Positions 43,947 to 54,904 of a stretch of DNA of 61,628 bases are shown here, piece after piece (position 1 is the first letter of the stretch; each line of letters starts with the position of its first letter). The position numbers were made by a program, and so were the translations under genes. The DNA comes from Rhodobacterales bacterium (GTDB lineage: Bacteria; Pseudomonadota; Alphaproteobacteria; Rhodobacterales; Rhodobacteraceae), in assembly GCA_017303485.1 (NCBI GenBank), contig JAFLCY010000003.1, positions 30,516-92,143 of the forward strand. The letters run 5' to 3'. The notes under the pieces were generated by a model. That model ran no database searches. It was not told the DNA's origin and worked only from the letters and a program-made list of their open reading frames with translations.

Positions 43947-44114
43947 TCAGGCCGACCGTCCCCGTTCGATCCGCAGGAACTGAACCAGGCGGCTGGATCC
44001 CGGCGTCTTGCGACTGTGTTGCCAGGTCTCCCGCGGCGTGCGGGCGATGCGCAGGAAATGCTTCAAACGCCCGCCGGTTGTCCGGGTGCGATGATCGGCA
44101 AGATGACGGCTCAT
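43947..44114 (-). CDS. small basic protein, unknown
   Basis: This 55-residue frame runs MSRHLADHRTRTTGGRLKHF to RIERGRSA and has GGAGGAAAGC directly before the ATG at 44114, a strong ribosome site. The protein is very basic (many Arg, His, Lys) with no Cys and no membrane helix. It has no recognised family. It lies between ohrR and the fucose operon. The excellent ribosome site and codon use like the neighbours favour a real small gene, but the evidence stops there. Confidence 0.5.
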   Translation of the reverse strand: MSRHLADHRTRTTGGRLKHFLRIARTPRETWQHSRKTPGSSRLVQFLRIERGRSA

Positions 44115-44267
44115 GCTTTCCTCCCAGGCTGAAGTTCTTCCAGCTTGCACCCGAATCAACGTTCCGCCAACCCTGTAGCTGCCCCGGCCCGGCGCAATCC
44201 CGCCGAGAACGACTTGCTCAGCCGCTTGCCACGCGTCTAGTCTGCCGCAATCAGACGGAGGCAGAAG

Positions 44268-45002
44268 ATGCGGCTCACTGGCAAGACCATCCTCATCACG
44301 GCGGCTGGCCAGGGCATCGGTCGCGCCAGCGCCCTTGCTTGCGCCGCCGAGGGCGCCCGCGTCATCGCAACCGACCGCGATGCAGGCCTCCTCTCCGGCC
44401 TCGACATGGAAACCCACCCTCTCGACGTGACCAGTCCTGCCGCCATCGCCGCCCTTCGTGACCGCCTTCCCGCGCTCGACGGCCTGTTCAACTGCGCGGG
44501 CTACGTTGCGAACGGCACCATCCTTGACGTGACCGAGCGGGACTGGGACTTTTCCTTCGACCTGAACGTCAAGTCGATGTTCCACACCTGCCGCGCCTTC
44601 ATTCCCGGGATGCTGGAGCGGGCAAAGACCACCGGCACCGCATCGGTGCTGAACATGGCCTCGATGGCCTCTTCGGTCAAAGGCTTCCCGAACCGCACCG
44701 CCTATGGCGCGACCAAGGCCGCCGTGATCGGCCTGACCAAGGCCATCGCCGCCGATTTCGTGAAGACGGGCCTGCGCTGCAATGCCCTCTGCCCCGGCAC
44801 GGTGGACACCCCCTCCCTGCGCGGACGGATCGCTGCGGCGGCAGACCCGGCGCAGGCGGAAAAGGACTTCATCGCCCGGCAACCGATGGGTCGCCTCGCC
44901 ACTACCGAGGACATCACCCCGATGGTCGTCTTCCTTCTCTCGGACGAAAGCCGCTTCGTTTCGGGACAGGCCTGCATGGTTGACGGCGGCGTGACCATCT
45001 GA
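44268..45002 (+). CDS. SDR-family dehydrogenase, probable 2-keto-3-deoxy-L-fuconate dehydrogenase
   Basis: This 244-residue protein is a classical SDR: NAD motif TAAGQGIGRAS near residue 11, NMASMAS with the catalytic Ser and AYGATKAAV with Tyr-x3-Lys near residue 145. Its strong similarity pattern (FNCAGYVANGTILDVTERDW) is that of BDH2/KDF 4-dehydrogenase types. GGAGG precedes the ATG. It starts an operon with a diketo-acid hydrolase and L-fuconate dehydratase, which fixes its role as the oxidation of 2-keto-3-deoxy-L-fuconate to the 2,4-diketo acid. Confidence 0.82.
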   Translation: MRLTGKTILITAAGQGIGRASALACAAEGARVIATDRDAGLLSGLDMETHPLDVTSPAAIAALRDRLPALDGLFNCAGYVANGTILDVTERDWDFSFDLNVKSMFHTCRAFIPGMLERAKTTGTASVLNMASMASSVKGFPNRTAYGATKAAVIGLTKAIAADFVKTGLRCNALCPGTVDTPSLRGRIAAAADPAQAEKDFIARQPMGRLATTEDITPMVVFLLSDESRFVSGQACMVDGGVTI

Positions 45003-45020
45003 ACACCGGAAGGACTGCCG

Positions 45021-45875
45021 ATGAAACTGCTGCGCTATGGGGCCAAAGGGGCGGAGAAGCCCGGACTTCTCGATCAGAACGGTCAGGTCCGCGACCTCTC
45101 TGCCCATGTCACTGACATAGGCGGAGCGGCCCTTTCGCCTGATAGCCTCAGGCGTCTTGCCACGCTTGACCCTGCCGCGCTTCCCCTCGTCCCTGGCACA
45201 CCGCAGAAAGACCTCCGCCTCGGCCCCTGCGTCAGCGGCTCCCGCAAGTTCATCTGCATCGGCCTGAACTATGCCGACCACGCTGCCGAAACCGGGGCAG
45301 CGATCCCTTCCGAACCCGTCGTGTTCAACAAGTGGATCACCGCGATGTGCGGCCCGGACGATGACGTTGAAATCCCTCGTGGCTCGGTAAAAACCGACTG
45401 GGAGGTCGAGCTTGGCGTCGTCATCGGCACCGGCGGCAAGTACATCGACGAGGCGGACGCGCTGGACCATGTAGCCGGTTACTGCGTGATTAACGACGTT
45501 TCCGAACGCGAATGGCAGATCGAGCGTGGCGGCACCTGGGACAAGGGCAAGGGCTGCGACAGTTTCGGCCCGACCGGCCCCTGGCTGGTGACGAAGGACG
45601 AGGTCGGCGACATTTCCGACCTGAAGATGTGGCTTGAAGTCGATGGCCACCGCTACCAGAACGGCTCTACCGCCACGATGATCTTCGGCGTGGCGCATAT
45701 CATCGCCTATCTTTCGCGCTTCATGTCGCTGGAACCCGGCGACGTGATTTCCACCGGCACCCCGCCCGGCGTCGGGCTTGGCCAGAAACCTCCGGTCTAT
45801 CTCAAGGGCGGTGAGGTGATGCGGCTGGGCATCGACGGCCTCGGCACCCAGACACAAAGGGTGGTGCGGACATGA
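45021..45875 (+). CDS. fumarylacetoacetate hydrolase-family protein, probable 2,4-diketo-3-deoxy-L-fuconate hydrolase
   Basis: This 284-residue protein has an FAH fold; FICIGLNYADHAAETG, the metal-binding pair in DWEVELGVVIG and NDVSEREWQ, and STGTPPGVGLG are typical. It would cleave the 2,4-diketo acid to pyruvate and L-lactate. AAGGA precedes the ATG at 45021. It overlaps the dehydratase start by ATGA. Confidence 0.85.
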   Translation: MKLLRYGAKGAEKPGLLDQNGQVRDLSAHVTDIGGAALSPDSLRRLATLDPAALPLVPGTPQKDLRLGPCVSGSRKFICIGLNYADHAAETGAAIPSEPVVFNKWITAMCGPDDDVEIPRGSVKTDWEVELGVVIGTGGKYIDEADALDHVAGYCVINDVSEREWQIERGGTWDKGKGCDSFGPTGPWLVTKDEVGDISDLKMWLEVDGHRYQNGSTATMIFGVAHIIAYLSRFMSLEPGDVISTGTPPGVGLGQKPPVYLKGGEVMRLGIDGLGTQTQRVVRT

Positions 45876-47146
45876 CGCGGATCACCGGCCTCCGCACCAT
45901 CGACGTCCGCTTCCCGACCTCGCAGCACCTGGACGGGTCGGATGCGATGAACCCCGACCCCGACTATTCTGCCGCTTACGTCATCCTGGAAACCGACGGG
46001 CCGCACGAAGGCCACGGTCTCACCTTCACCATCGGCCGCGGCAATGAGATCGCAGTCGCCGCCATCCAGGCGATGCGCCATCTGGTCGTCGGCCTCGACA
46101 TGGCCTGGGTCGCCGCCGACATTGGCCGCTTCTGGCGCCATGTGACTTCGGACAGCCAGCTTCGCTGGATTGGGCCGGACAAGGGCGCGATCCACCTCGC
46201 CACCGGCGCTGTGGTCAACGCGGTCTGGGATCTTTGGGCCAAGATGGAGGGCAAGCCGGTCTGGCAGCTGGTCGCCGACATGTCGCCTGGGGATCTGGTC
46301 CGCTGCATCGACTTTCGCTACCTCACGGACTGCATCACGCCGGACTGGGCACTGGCCTTCCTGACCGAGAAGGCAAAGACGAAGGCAGACCGCGTCGCGA
46401 TCCTGAAAGCGGAAGGTTACCCCTGCTACACCACCTCCGCCGGCTGGCTTGGCTATGACGACGCCAAGCTGCGGCGACTCTGCCGCGAGGCCGTTGATGC
46501 GGGCTTTCGCTACATCAAGATGAAGGTCGGGCGCGATTTACAGGATGATGTGCGCCGCCTGACTATCGCGCGCGATGAAGTCGGACCCGATGTAAACCTG
46601 ATGATCGACGCCAATCAGGTCTGGGAGGTGGACGAAGCGATCGACTGGGTGAAGAAGCTGGCCTTCGTGAAGCCCTGGTTCATCGAGGAGCCGACCTCCC
46701 CTGACGACATTGCCGGTCACAAGAAGATCCGCGCAGGCGTTTCCCCGGTCCAGGTCGCGACCGGCGAGATGTGCCAGAACCGGATCATGTTCAAGCAGTT
46801 CATCATGGAAGGCGCCATCGACGTCGTACAGATCGACAGCTGCCGTCTTGGCGGCCTCAACGAAGTGCTGGCGGTCATGCTGATGGCCGCCAAATACGAC
46901 CTGAAGGTCTGCCCGCATGCCGGCGGCGTGGGCCTGTGCGAATATGTCCAGCACATGTCGATGATCGACTATCTCTGCATCGCGGGCACGCGCGAGGGTC
47001 GGGTGATCGAATACGTCGACCATCTGCACGAACATTTCCTCGACCCCTGCGTGATCCGCAACGCGGCCTACATGCCGCCCAAGCTGCCGGGCTTCTCGAT
47101 CCAGATGAAGCCGCAAAGCCTTGAAACCTATCGCTTCCGGGGCTGA
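45872..47146 (+). CDS. L-fuconate dehydratase (enolase superfamily)
   Basis: This 424-residue protein has the mandelate-racemase subgroup residues: Lys in YIKMKVGRDL, metal ligands D in IDANQVWEVDEA, E in FIEEPTSPDD and E in VATGEMC, and the His of PHAGGVGLCEYVQH. The length and IDFRYLTDCITP are those of L-fuconate dehydratase. It removes water from L-fuconate to give 2-keto-3-deoxy-L-fuconate. Related dehydratases for other acid sugars are possible but less likely given the neighbours. Confidence 0.9.
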   Translation: MTRITGLRTIDVRFPTSQHLDGSDAMNPDPDYSAAYVILETDGPHEGHGLTFTIGRGNEIAVAAIQAMRHLVVGLDMAWVAADIGRFWRHVTSDSQLRWIGPDKGAIHLATGAVVNAVWDLWAKMEGKPVWQLVADMSPGDLVRCIDFRYLTDCITPDWALAFLTEKAKTKADRVAILKAEGYPCYTTSAGWLGYDDAKLRRLCREAVDAGFRYIKMKVGRDLQDDVRRLTIARDEVGPDVNLMIDANQVWEVDEAIDWVKKLAFVKPWFIEEPTSPDDIAGHKKIRAGVSPVQVATGEMCQNRIMFKQFIMEGAIDVVQIDSCRLGGLNEVLAVMLMAAKYDLKVCPHAGGVGLCEYVQHMSMIDYLCIAGTREGRVIEYVDHLHEHFLDPCVIRNAAYMPPKLPGFSIQMKPQSLETYRFRG

Positions 47147-48678
<1,532 letters not shown>

Positions 48679-49710
48679 TCACGCCTCCTTCAGACGTTGC
48701 ACCGCCCAGCGCGCCGCATCGGCAACCGCTGGATCGGTATCCTCCACCAGAGCCGCCGCCACCACACCCAGCTGCGGTAAACCTGAGTTTCCAATCGCAT
48801 ACAGCACGTTTCGCACGAATCTGTCGCGCCCGATCCTTTTGATCGGCGACCCTGCGAACCGTTCACGGAAGCTCGCATCGTCCAATCTGGCCAGGTCCGC
48901 CAGTTCCGGCAGGCCGACTTTCGGCCGATAGCCGATCTCCCGTGCCGTGACGGCAAACTTGTTCCAAGGGCAGACCGCAAGGCAATCGTCGCAGCCGTAT
49001 ATACGATTGCCTATACACTCCCGCAGCTCTGTATCTACAAGCCCCCGATGTTCGATGGTCAGGTACGAGATACAGCGTCGCGCATCTAATTGATAAGGCG
49101 CAGGAAAAGCCCCGGTCGGGCAGATGTCGAGACAGGCGGTGCAATTCCCGCAATGGCTGACTTCCGGCGCATCCGGCTCCAGCTCCAGCGTGGTGAAGAT
49201 CGCGCCCAGGAACACCCAGTTCCCCAGATCCCGCCCAAGAAGATTGGTGTGCTTGCCCTGCCAGCCCAGCCCCGCCGCCTGCGCCAAGGGCTTCTCCATC
49301 ACCGGCGCGGTATCCACGAAAACCTTGATTTCGCCCCCGCCCTGATCAATCAGCCAGCGCCCCAACCGCTTCAGCCGCCGCTTGACGAGATCATGGTAAT
49401 CCTTTCCCTGCGCATAGACCGAAATCACCCCCCGGTCCCGCGCGGCCAGCCCCGCCATCGGGTCACTCTCCGGCGTATAGGCCTCGGCCAGCATGATCAC
49501 CGACCGCGCCTCGGGCCAGAGCGCCGCCGCTGAGCCACGCCAGGCCTCCCGCTCCGCCATCCAGCCCATCTGCCCATGTCGCCCATCGGCCAGAAACGTC
49601 CGCAGCCGCCCCGCCGTCTCGGGCACCGCATCGGGCCGGCAGACACCTGCTTTCGCGAACCCCTCCTCGAGGGCCCGCGCGACAAGCTGCTCTTTCATCA
49701 GCCCATTCAT
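48679..49710 (-). CDS. queG: epoxyqueuosine reductase
   Basis: This 343-residue protein shows both 4Fe-4S ferredoxin-like clusters of Que[18 protein letters not shown], the [14 protein letters not shown] segment, and [32 protein letters not shown] is the cobalamin-binding signature. It makes queuosine in tRNA from epoxyqueuosine. The stretch 48995-49035 uses rare codons (ATA, GTA, ACA). Start: ATG at 49710 or 49698; the element copy 2 lies just before it. Confidence 0.95.
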   Translation of the reverse strand: MNGLMKEQLVARALEEGFAKAGVCRPDAVPETAGRLRTFLADGRHGQMGWMAEREAWRGSAAALWPEARSVIMLAEAYTPESDPMAGLAARDRGVISVYAQGKDYHDLVKRRLKRLGRWLIDQGGGEIKVFVDTAPVMEKPLAQAAGLGWQGKHTNLLGRDLGNWVFLGAIFTTLELEPDAPEVSHCGNCTACLDICPTGAFPAPYQLDARRCISYLTIEHRGLVDTELRECIGNRIYGCDDCLAVCPWNKFAVTAREIGYRPKVGLPELADLARLDDASFRERFAGSPIKRIGRDRFVRNVLYAIGNSGLPQLGVVAAALVEDTDPAVADAARWAVQRLKEA

Positions 49711-49717
49711 CTGTCCA

Positions 49718-49749
49718 CAAATATCCCGGGGTCCGGGGCAGCGCCCCGG
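49718..49749 (-). repeat. inter-operon hairpin element, copy 2
   Basis: The hairpin arms CCGGGGC and GCCCCGG (49733-49749) with GGGATATTTGTGGAC toward the queG start repeat the arrangement found before the deacetylase. The 22 bases 49728-49749 are identical to 39757-39778. It lies between the GST stop and the queG start. Confidence 0.65.
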
Positions 49750-49758
49750 GGGTCAGGC

Positions 49759-50436
49759 TCAGAAATCCAGATCGGCATAGTGCGGCGCCGGAGGAAAGCC
49801 CGATATCTGGTCCGCCAGCAGGGGCCGGAACGACGGCCGCGACTTGATCTTCGCGTACCAGTCCTTCAGCACCGCATGGCGGTTCCAGTCCACGTCGCTG
49901 ATGTAGTCCAGACAGCTCAGATGTGCCGCCGCAGTGAAATCCGCCAGCGTCATCGCATCCCCCGCCAGCCAGCGTCGCTGGTCCAGAAGCCAGGCCATGT
50001 AGTCCAGGTGATACTTGATCCGCGTCGAGCCAAGCTTGACGTTCTTTGAATCCGGATAGCCCTGGCCGGTAACCTTCTTGTTCACCCGCTCGTACAGAAG
50101 CTTCGACGTCACCTCGTTGTGGAATTTGTCGTCGAACCAGGCGCAAAGCCGGCGCACCTCATAGCGCCCCTCCGCTCCAGACGGCATCAGGGCAGGCTCC
50201 GGCGCGGTTTCCTCGATGAACTCGCAGATTGCCTGGCTTTCGCTCATCACCCGGGCGCCCATCTTCAGGATCGGCACCTTCCCCGCCGGGTTGCGGCGCA
50301 GGAAATCGGGCGAGGGCTCCCAGTAGCGTTCCTCGACCAGTTCCACCTCGATCTTCTTTTCCGCCAGGGTCAGGCGCACCTTGCGGCAGAAGGGCGACAG
50401 CGGAACGTGGTACAGGCGGTTCGAGGGGCGGTTCAT
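49759..50436 (-). CDS. glutathione S-transferase family protein
   Basis: This is about 225 residues with an N-terminal thioredoxin-like domain (YHVPLSPFCRKVRLTLAEKK, then GKVPILKMG and SESQAICEFIEE) and an alpha-helical C-terminal domain. A role in conjugation or glutathione-linked detoxification is expected; specificity cannot be read. The ATG at 50436 fits the conserved N-terminus. Confidence 0.88.
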   Translation of the reverse strand: MNRPSNRLYHVPLSPFCRKVRLTLAEKKIEVELVEERYWEPSPDFLRRNPAGKVPILKMGARVMSESQAICEFIEETAPEPALMPSGAEGRYEVRRLCAWFDDKFHNEVTSKLLYERVNKKVTGQGYPDSKNVKLGSTRIKYHLDYMAWLLDQRRWLAGDAMTLADFTAAAHLSCLDYISDVDWNRHAVLKDWYAKIKSRPSFRPLLADQISGFPPAPHYADLDF

Positions 50437-50504
50437 CGGGCGGCGGCCTCCGGTCTTTCCCCTCATTGCCGCGCCGGGGGCCGGATTTCAATCCCCGCTC
50501 CGCC

Positions 50505-51272
50505 TCAACCCTCGAAACAGGCGGAACGTCCGTCCACCGCGATGGTTTCCGCGCCCGAGATGATCGCCCGCGCCCGGCTTCGCACGAAGCTTGTCGGTTT
50601 GGACGGGCTCCACTCCTTCGGATTGGGCAGGATCGCCGCCAGACGTGCGGCCTGGACTGTGGTCAGGTCCCTGGCATCGACGCCGAAATGATGCTGTGCG
50701 GCAGCCTGGATGCCGAAGACCCCGTCACCAAATTCCGCAACGTTCAGATAAACCTCGAGAATCCGCTGCTTGGACCAGACCAGTTCCACCACCGGGGTCA
50801 GCGCCGCCTCCATCGCCTTCCTCACCCAGCTGCGGCCTTGCCACAGAAAGACGTTCTTGACGACCTGCTGGCTGATCGTCGAGGCTCCGCGATTGCTGCC
50901 AGCCTCGATCGCCTCTCGGATTGCGGCCATGTCGAAGCCCCAGTGGTTGCAGAAGTTCGCATCCTCTGCCGCGACCGCCGACCGGCCCATCACCGGCGCG
51001 ATCTCTTCCCACGGCACCCAGTCCTTCTCGATCCCGCCCAGCCGCCAGGCTTCGCCCAACTGGTAAAGGTTGATCGGCGGCGGCACGAAGCTGAACAAAA
51101 GCACCAGAACGGCATAGACTGCCGCGATCGCAAGAAGCCCCCGGCGCAGCCAGCGCAGCCCCCGCCGCAGCCACGAGCGGCGGACCGGCTCCGGCGCTGC
51201 CGCCTTGGCCTTGCGCTTGCGCGGGGTGGGGCCGGGTTTATCGGCCGGTTTGTCGACTGCCTTCTCGGTCAT
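50505..51272 (-). CDS. mtgA: monofunctional biosynthetic peptidoglycan transglycosylase
   Basis: This is about 255 residues with a short basic cytoplasmic N-terminus, a membrane helix at about 37-60 and a GT51 transglycosylase domain: catalytic Glu in VAAEDANFCNHWGFD, NRGASTISQQVVKNVFLW and ILEVYLNVAEFGDGVFGIQAA. It polymerises lipid II glycan chains without a transpeptidase domain. Start: ATG 51272. Confidence 0.95.
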   Translation of the reverse strand: MTEKAVDKPADKPGPTPRKRKAKAAAPEPVRRSWLRRGLRWLRRGLLAIAAVYAVLVLLFSFVPPPINLYQLGEAWRLGGIEKDWVPWEEIAPVMGRSAVAAEDANFCNHWGFDMAAIREAIEAGSNRGASTISQQVVKNVFLWQGRSWVRKAMEAALTPVVELVWSKQRILEVYLNVAEFGDGVFGIQAAAQHHFGVDARDLTTVQAARLAAILPNPKEWSPSKPTSFVRSRARAIISGAETIAVDGRSACFEG

Positions 51273-51422
51273 GCTGCTACATGGACGTGGAGCAACCGGG
51301 GCCGTCAAGCCCATCCGCGCCGGAAGCCTGCCTGACGCGGCCAGTGGCTGCCACCTTGCTTCGGACGCTTCGTGGCCCCCTGTCTTTCCGCCAGAGCGGA
51401 ATCCGCATCTGTCGGACCGGCG

Positions 51423-51947
51423 TCAGAACAAGCCGTCAGGGGCAGTATGACCAAGAACCTGCTCGGGAATCTGCGCTTGCATGTCGTACAGCGCTTCCTC
51501 TGTCATCGCCGCCAACCGGGTTTGCAGGACCTTTGGCGTGCCTTTCAGCGCCTTGACCCGATCAAGCACCCGATTTGCCCCCAGAAGACGAACCCGAAGC
51601 CCGACAGCAGCCCCGCCCTTTTCCAGTGCATTGCCTGCCTCACGCAGAAAGGTCCCGTCGAGTCCGGTTTCCCGGAACTGGGCCGCCAGGCCCTTGTTCT
51701 CGGCTCCGCCCTGCCGGTTGTCCAGGAAAAACATCCCGATCAGCATGCCCCAGCGCCCGCCGCCCAGCGGTTGCCCGCTGCCAAGGTCGATCGACTGATT
51801 GACCGATACCCGGCCGGTCGCATCCTTCGTGACGACGACGATATCCTCCGGCTCGGTGCCAGCCTCCTGCTGCAGCACGGCCAATGCCTCACCCGCGACG
51901 AACGCAGCACTTGGGCTACGGAAGATGAAAAGGATCAGGTCTGACAC
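51423..51947 (-). CDS. DUF1269 family protein
   Basis: This is about 174 residues; the Gly-rich segment LGGGRWGMLIGMFF and LDGTFLREAGNALEKGGAAV are DUF1269-like. The function is unknown; relatives are membrane-associated. I use a GTG at 51947, preceded by GGAG at a 6-base spacing, which gives the usual N-terminus; a TTG at 51983 is in frame. Confidence 0.7.
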   Translation of the reverse strand: MSDLILFIFRSPSAAFVAGEALAVLQQEAGTEPEDIVVVTKDATGRVSVNQSIDLGSGQPLGGGRWGMLIGMFFLDNRQGGAENKGLAAQFRETGLDGTFLREAGNALEKGGAAVGLRVRLLGANRVLDRVKALKGTPKVLQTRLAAMTEEALYDMQAQIPEQVLGHTAPDGLF

Positions 51948-52057
51948 GCTCGGCTCCACCAAAGGGCTGGTCTGGTCTGGCAATCTAGGCGGGACGGCGA
52001 TTTGCCAACAAGCGGAATCGCCGTCATGCGGACCGGTCGGAGGGGTAGGAAAGGATC

Positions 52058-52651
52058 ATGCGCGAACTGTCGCCGGGGGCAAACCGCTTTGCGCCGGCGC
52101 CGGCATCGGTCTATCACCGTCCTGGTTGGGGTTTGGGTCGGGCGACAGCAATGATCACGCGCGGGTTCACCAAGGGAGATGCGGTTTCCGAGGCGGTCTA
52201 TTCCGACTGCGAACGGTATCGCTATCTGTTGACGCGCGTCTGGAGTCCGGGCCCCAAGGCATTGTTCGTCATGCTGAATCCATCGACCGCGACCGAGGTG
52301 CAGAACGACCCGACGGTCGAGCGCTGCGAGCGACGTGCGCGGGCGCTGGGCTATGGGGCGTTCCGGGTGACAAACATCTTTGCCTTCCGGGCCACCGACC
52401 CCAAGGTGATGCGGGCCGTCGCCGATCCGGTCGGCCCGGACAATGATGCCGCGATCCTGGACAGTCTGCCCTGGGCGGACAGCGTCCTCTGTGCCTGGGG
52501 CAACCACGGTCTGCATCTTGACCGGGGCGCCGTGGTCGCCGCCTTGTTGCGCCGGGCGAAGGCACCGCTTTTCCACCTTGGCCTGACTGGTCAGGGCCAG
52601 CCCCGGCATCCGCTGTATGTCGGATATGATCAGCCGCTGCAGCCCTGGTAG
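52058..52651 (+). CDS. DUF1643 domain protein
   Basis: This is up to 197 residues. The conserved DUF1643 segment starts around residue 45 (RYRYLLTRVWSPGPKALFVM) and includes LNPSTATEVQNDPTVERCERR and TNIFAFRATDP. The function is not known. AGGAAAGG lies before the ATG at 52058; an in-frame ATG at 52151 gives the shorter form normal for the family. Confidence 0.82.
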   Translation: MRELSPGANRFAPAPASVYHRPGWGLGRATAMITRGFTKGDAVSEAVYSDCERYRYLLTRVWSPGPKALFVMLNPSTATEVQNDPTVERCERRARALGYGAFRVTNIFAFRATDPKVMRAVADPVGPDNDAAILDSLPWADSVLCAWGNHGLHLDRGAVVAALLRRAKAPLFHLGLTGQGQPRHPLYVGYDQPLQPW

Positions 52652-52656
52652 TCCGG

Positions 52657-53658
52657 TCACGCGGGCACCAGGCGGATGGCGGAGGGATCGACCGGCGCCC
52701 CGTCGACCACGGCCACCTTGGCCCCGTCGATATAGATCGCCTGACCCGGGCCGCCGTCATTGGCACCAACCGTCAGGTCGGGCTCGGGATGAATCGCCGG
52801 ATCGTAGACGATGACCAGCTGGTCCTCACCCGGATCATAGTCGGCGATATGGGTTACCGAGGCTTCGTTCAGCCATTCCTGCAGGACAAAGGTATCGTCG
52901 CCCTCGCCGCCGGTGGCATAGTCGCCCGCACCCAGCACCAGATGGTCATTTCCATCACCGCCGTTGACGAAATCTGCGTCCTGCCCGCCTTCGGCTTCCG
53001 CGCCAATGATCGTGTCGTCACCTTGCCCGCCATCAAGATCGTCCGATCCCGCGCCGCCAGTCAGGCTGTCGTTCCCTTCACCGCCCAAAAGCCAGTCGTC
53101 GTCCTCATCGCCCGACAGCCAGTCATCGCCGGTGCCGCCCAGCAGGCTGTCGTGTCCTGCCCCGCCCGTCAGGCTGTCTTCGCCTTCGCATCCGGCCAGG
53201 GAATCATTCCCTGCACCGCCGTCGAGGCTGTCGTCGCCCTGTTCGCCGAGGACACTGTCGTTGCCGTCTCCGGACAGGACACTGTCATCACCTGCGCCCG
53301 CCCAGACCGCATCGTTCCCGGCGCCCGCGTCGATCAGGTCGTCGCCTTCGCGACCGGCAATCAGGTCGGCGCCGCCGTTGCCGTGGATTTCGTCATTTGT
53401 GCCGCCACCGTCGAGGCGATCGGCCTCGTCCGTGCCGTCCAGAGTCAGCGGCTGGTCGACCGGATCGGGAAGGTCATCCGAGGTCGGGATCGTCGGGTCG
53501 CCCGTCAGATCATCCAGGAGGTTGCCGTTGTCAACTGACGCCTGATCGTCATCTGGCGGATCCCCGGACTCGTCGGGGTCGTCGCTTTGGCCGGACATCA
53601 GGGCATCGGCGGCCAGGCCCGCCATCATCACGCCGAACAGGCCAAGCATGGCAAGCAA
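52657..53658 (-). CDS. RTX-type calcium-binding repeat protein with N-terminal membrane anchor
   Basis: This is about 333 residues: a hydrophobic N-terminal helix ([20 protein letters not shown]), an acidic linker, and about a dozen GGxGxDxxx-type nonapeptides in residues 85-235 (for example [31 protein letters not shown]). The repeats bind calcium and fold as a beta roll. The C-terminal part looks like a serralysin-type cap. No type I secretion genes are nearby. A GGAGG sits 7 bases before a TTG at 53658; the ATG at 53649 or 53718 is also possible. Confidence 0.75.
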   Translation of the reverse strand: MLAMLGLFGVMMAGLAADALMSGQSDDPDESGDPPDDDQASVDNGNLLDDLTGDPTIPTSDDLPDPVDQPLTLDGTDEADRLDGGGTNDEIHGNGGADLIAGREGDDLIDAGAGNDAVWAGAGDDSVLSGDGNDSVLGEQGDDSLDGGAGNDSLAGCEGEDSLTGGAGHDSLLGGTGDDWLSGDEDDDWLLGGEGNDSLTGGAGSDDLDGGQGDDTIIGAEAEGGQDADFVNGGDGNDHLVLGAGDYATGGEGDDTFVLQEWLNEASVTHIADYDPGEDQLVIVYDPAIHPEPDLTVGANDGGPGQAIYIDGAKVAVVDGAPVDPSAIRLVPA

Positions 53659-53962
53659 AGCGGAACCTCCATACACCGAGGGCCGCCGAGGCCCCTCCGC
53701 AAGCCAGGCGTTAACCATTTGGCAACGCACGGGAACTTTTCAGGAACCTAGCATGATCCGGCCCGCAACCAAAGCCGTGACGCGTCTCAGGCGCCGGGAA
53801 TCTGGAGTCAAGGTTAACAGATGCTGCACGCGCGCCACCGAATCCGCTTCCCCCGGCACGCGAATCCGCCTATACGCCCGCATCCGCCTACGGGCGGAGC
53901 CTCCAAGGGCCCTGCTGGACGACATCCCGGCTTGCGCCATCACCTTAGCCAAGGAGACCCCG
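53659..53962. other. gene-free stretch between RTX protein gene and rpsO
   Basis: About 300 bases with divergent promoters expected. AAGGAG is the rpsO ribosome site at 53951. No RNA gene or strong repeat is seen. Ribosomal protein autoregulatory structure in the rpsO leader is possible but I cannot establish it. Confidence 0.4.
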
Positions 53963-54232
53963 ATGTCGATTACTGTCGAAGAAAAAGCCCGCCTGATCAA
54001 GGAATACGCGACCAAAGAGAACGACACCGGCTCGCCGGAAGTTCAGGTTGCCGTCCTGTCGTCGCGGATCGCTACCCTGACCGAGCATTTCAAGGGCCAC
54101 AAGAAGGACAACCACTCGCGTCGTGGCCTTCTGATGATGGTGGCCAAGCGCCGCAAGCTCCTGGACTATCTGAAGAAGACGGACGAAGCGCGGTATTCCA
54201 CGCTGATCACCCGTCTCGGCCTGCGCCGCTAA
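53963..54232 (+). CDS. rpsO: 30S ribosomal protein S15
   Basis: This 89-residue protein reads [20 protein letters not shown] and ends LITRLGLRR, the S15 pattern; [20 protein letters not shown] and [20 protein letters not shown] are invariant regions. It binds 16S rRNA. AAGGAG precedes the ATG. A strong intrinsic terminator follows. Confidence 0.98.
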   Translation: MSITVEEKARLIKEYATKENDTGSPEVQVAVLSSRIATLTEHFKGHKKDNHSRRGLLMMVAKRRKLLDYLKKTDEARYSTLITRLGLRR

Positions 54233-54252
54233 GCCTGGCCATAGCCTGACCG

Positions 54253-54283
54253 AACGCCCGCGCCCCCAAGGTGCGGGCGTTTT
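54253..54283 (+). terminator. intrinsic terminator after rpsO
   Basis: AACGCCCGC (54253-54261) pairs with GCGGGCGTT (54273-54281) and is followed by TT, a compact stem ending in TTTT. Confidence 0.85.
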
Positions 54284-54334
54284 GCGTTGCCCTTGTGCCG
54301 CAGCGCCACCATATAGGTCCAAACGGAGGGTCTC

Positions 54335-54904
54335 ATGGCTGACGACAGATTTCCCGGCTGGCACGGCACCACCATTCTTGCCGTCCGCCGGGGCGGCGAG
54401 GTCGTGGTCGCGGGCGACGGCCAAGTTTCACTGGGCCAGACCGTGATCAAGGGCACCGCCCGCAAGGTCCGCCGGTTGTCGCCCGGTGGGCACGATGTTG
54501 TCTGCGGCTTTGCGGGTTCCACCGCCGATGCCTTCACCCTTCTGGAACGGCTGGAGAAAAAGCTTGAAGCTGCCCCCGGCCAGCTTGCCCGCGCCTGTGT
54601 CGATCTGGCGAAGGACTGGCGGATGGACAAGTACCTGCGCAACCTGGAAGCCATGCTGATCGTGACCGACGGCACTGCGCTGTTCGTCCTCACCGGCGCG
54701 GGTGACGTGCTGGAGCCCGAACATGACGTCGCCGCCATCGGATCGGGGGGCAACTTCGCCCTTGCCGCCGCCCGCGGCCTGATGGCGACCGATCTCAATG
54801 CCGAGGACATCGCCCGCAAGGCCATGGCCATCGCCGCCGACATCTGCGTCTACACCAATGGAAACCTGACGGTGGAACGGATCAAGGCACAGGCCAGGAC
54901 CTAG
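54335..54904 (+). CDS. hslV: ATP-dependent protease subunit HslV
   Basis: This 189-residue protein has the processed catalytic Thr in [32 protein letters not shown] and [14 protein letters not shown]. It forms the proteolytic dodecamer of HslUV. It is separated from hslU by about 1.55 kb with two other genes. Its stop overlaps the BrnA-like stop in CTAG. Confidence 0.97.
   Translation: MADDRFPGWHGTTILAVRRGGEVVVAGDGQVSLGQTVIKGTARKVRRLSPGGHDVVCGFAGSTADAFTLLERLEKKLEAAPGQLARACVDLAKDWRMDKYLRNLEAMLIVTDGTALFVLTGAGDVLEPEHDVAAIGSGGNFALAAARGLMATDLNAEDIARKAMAIAADICVYTNGNLTVERIKAQART

Noticed and set aside
44115-45857. Minus-strand extension upstream of the small ORF
   Set aside because: Runs antisense to the fucose genes; only the last 55 residues have their own ribosome site.
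45872-47146. Alternative reading as an L-rhamnonate or galactonate dehydratase locus
   Set aside because: The active-site segments and the attached FAH hydrolase and SDR genes fit L-fuconate dehydratase better; not fully excluded.
53659-53962. tRNA or ncRNA near rpsO
   Set aside because: No cloverleaf or known RNA signature seen; only promoter-like sequence.
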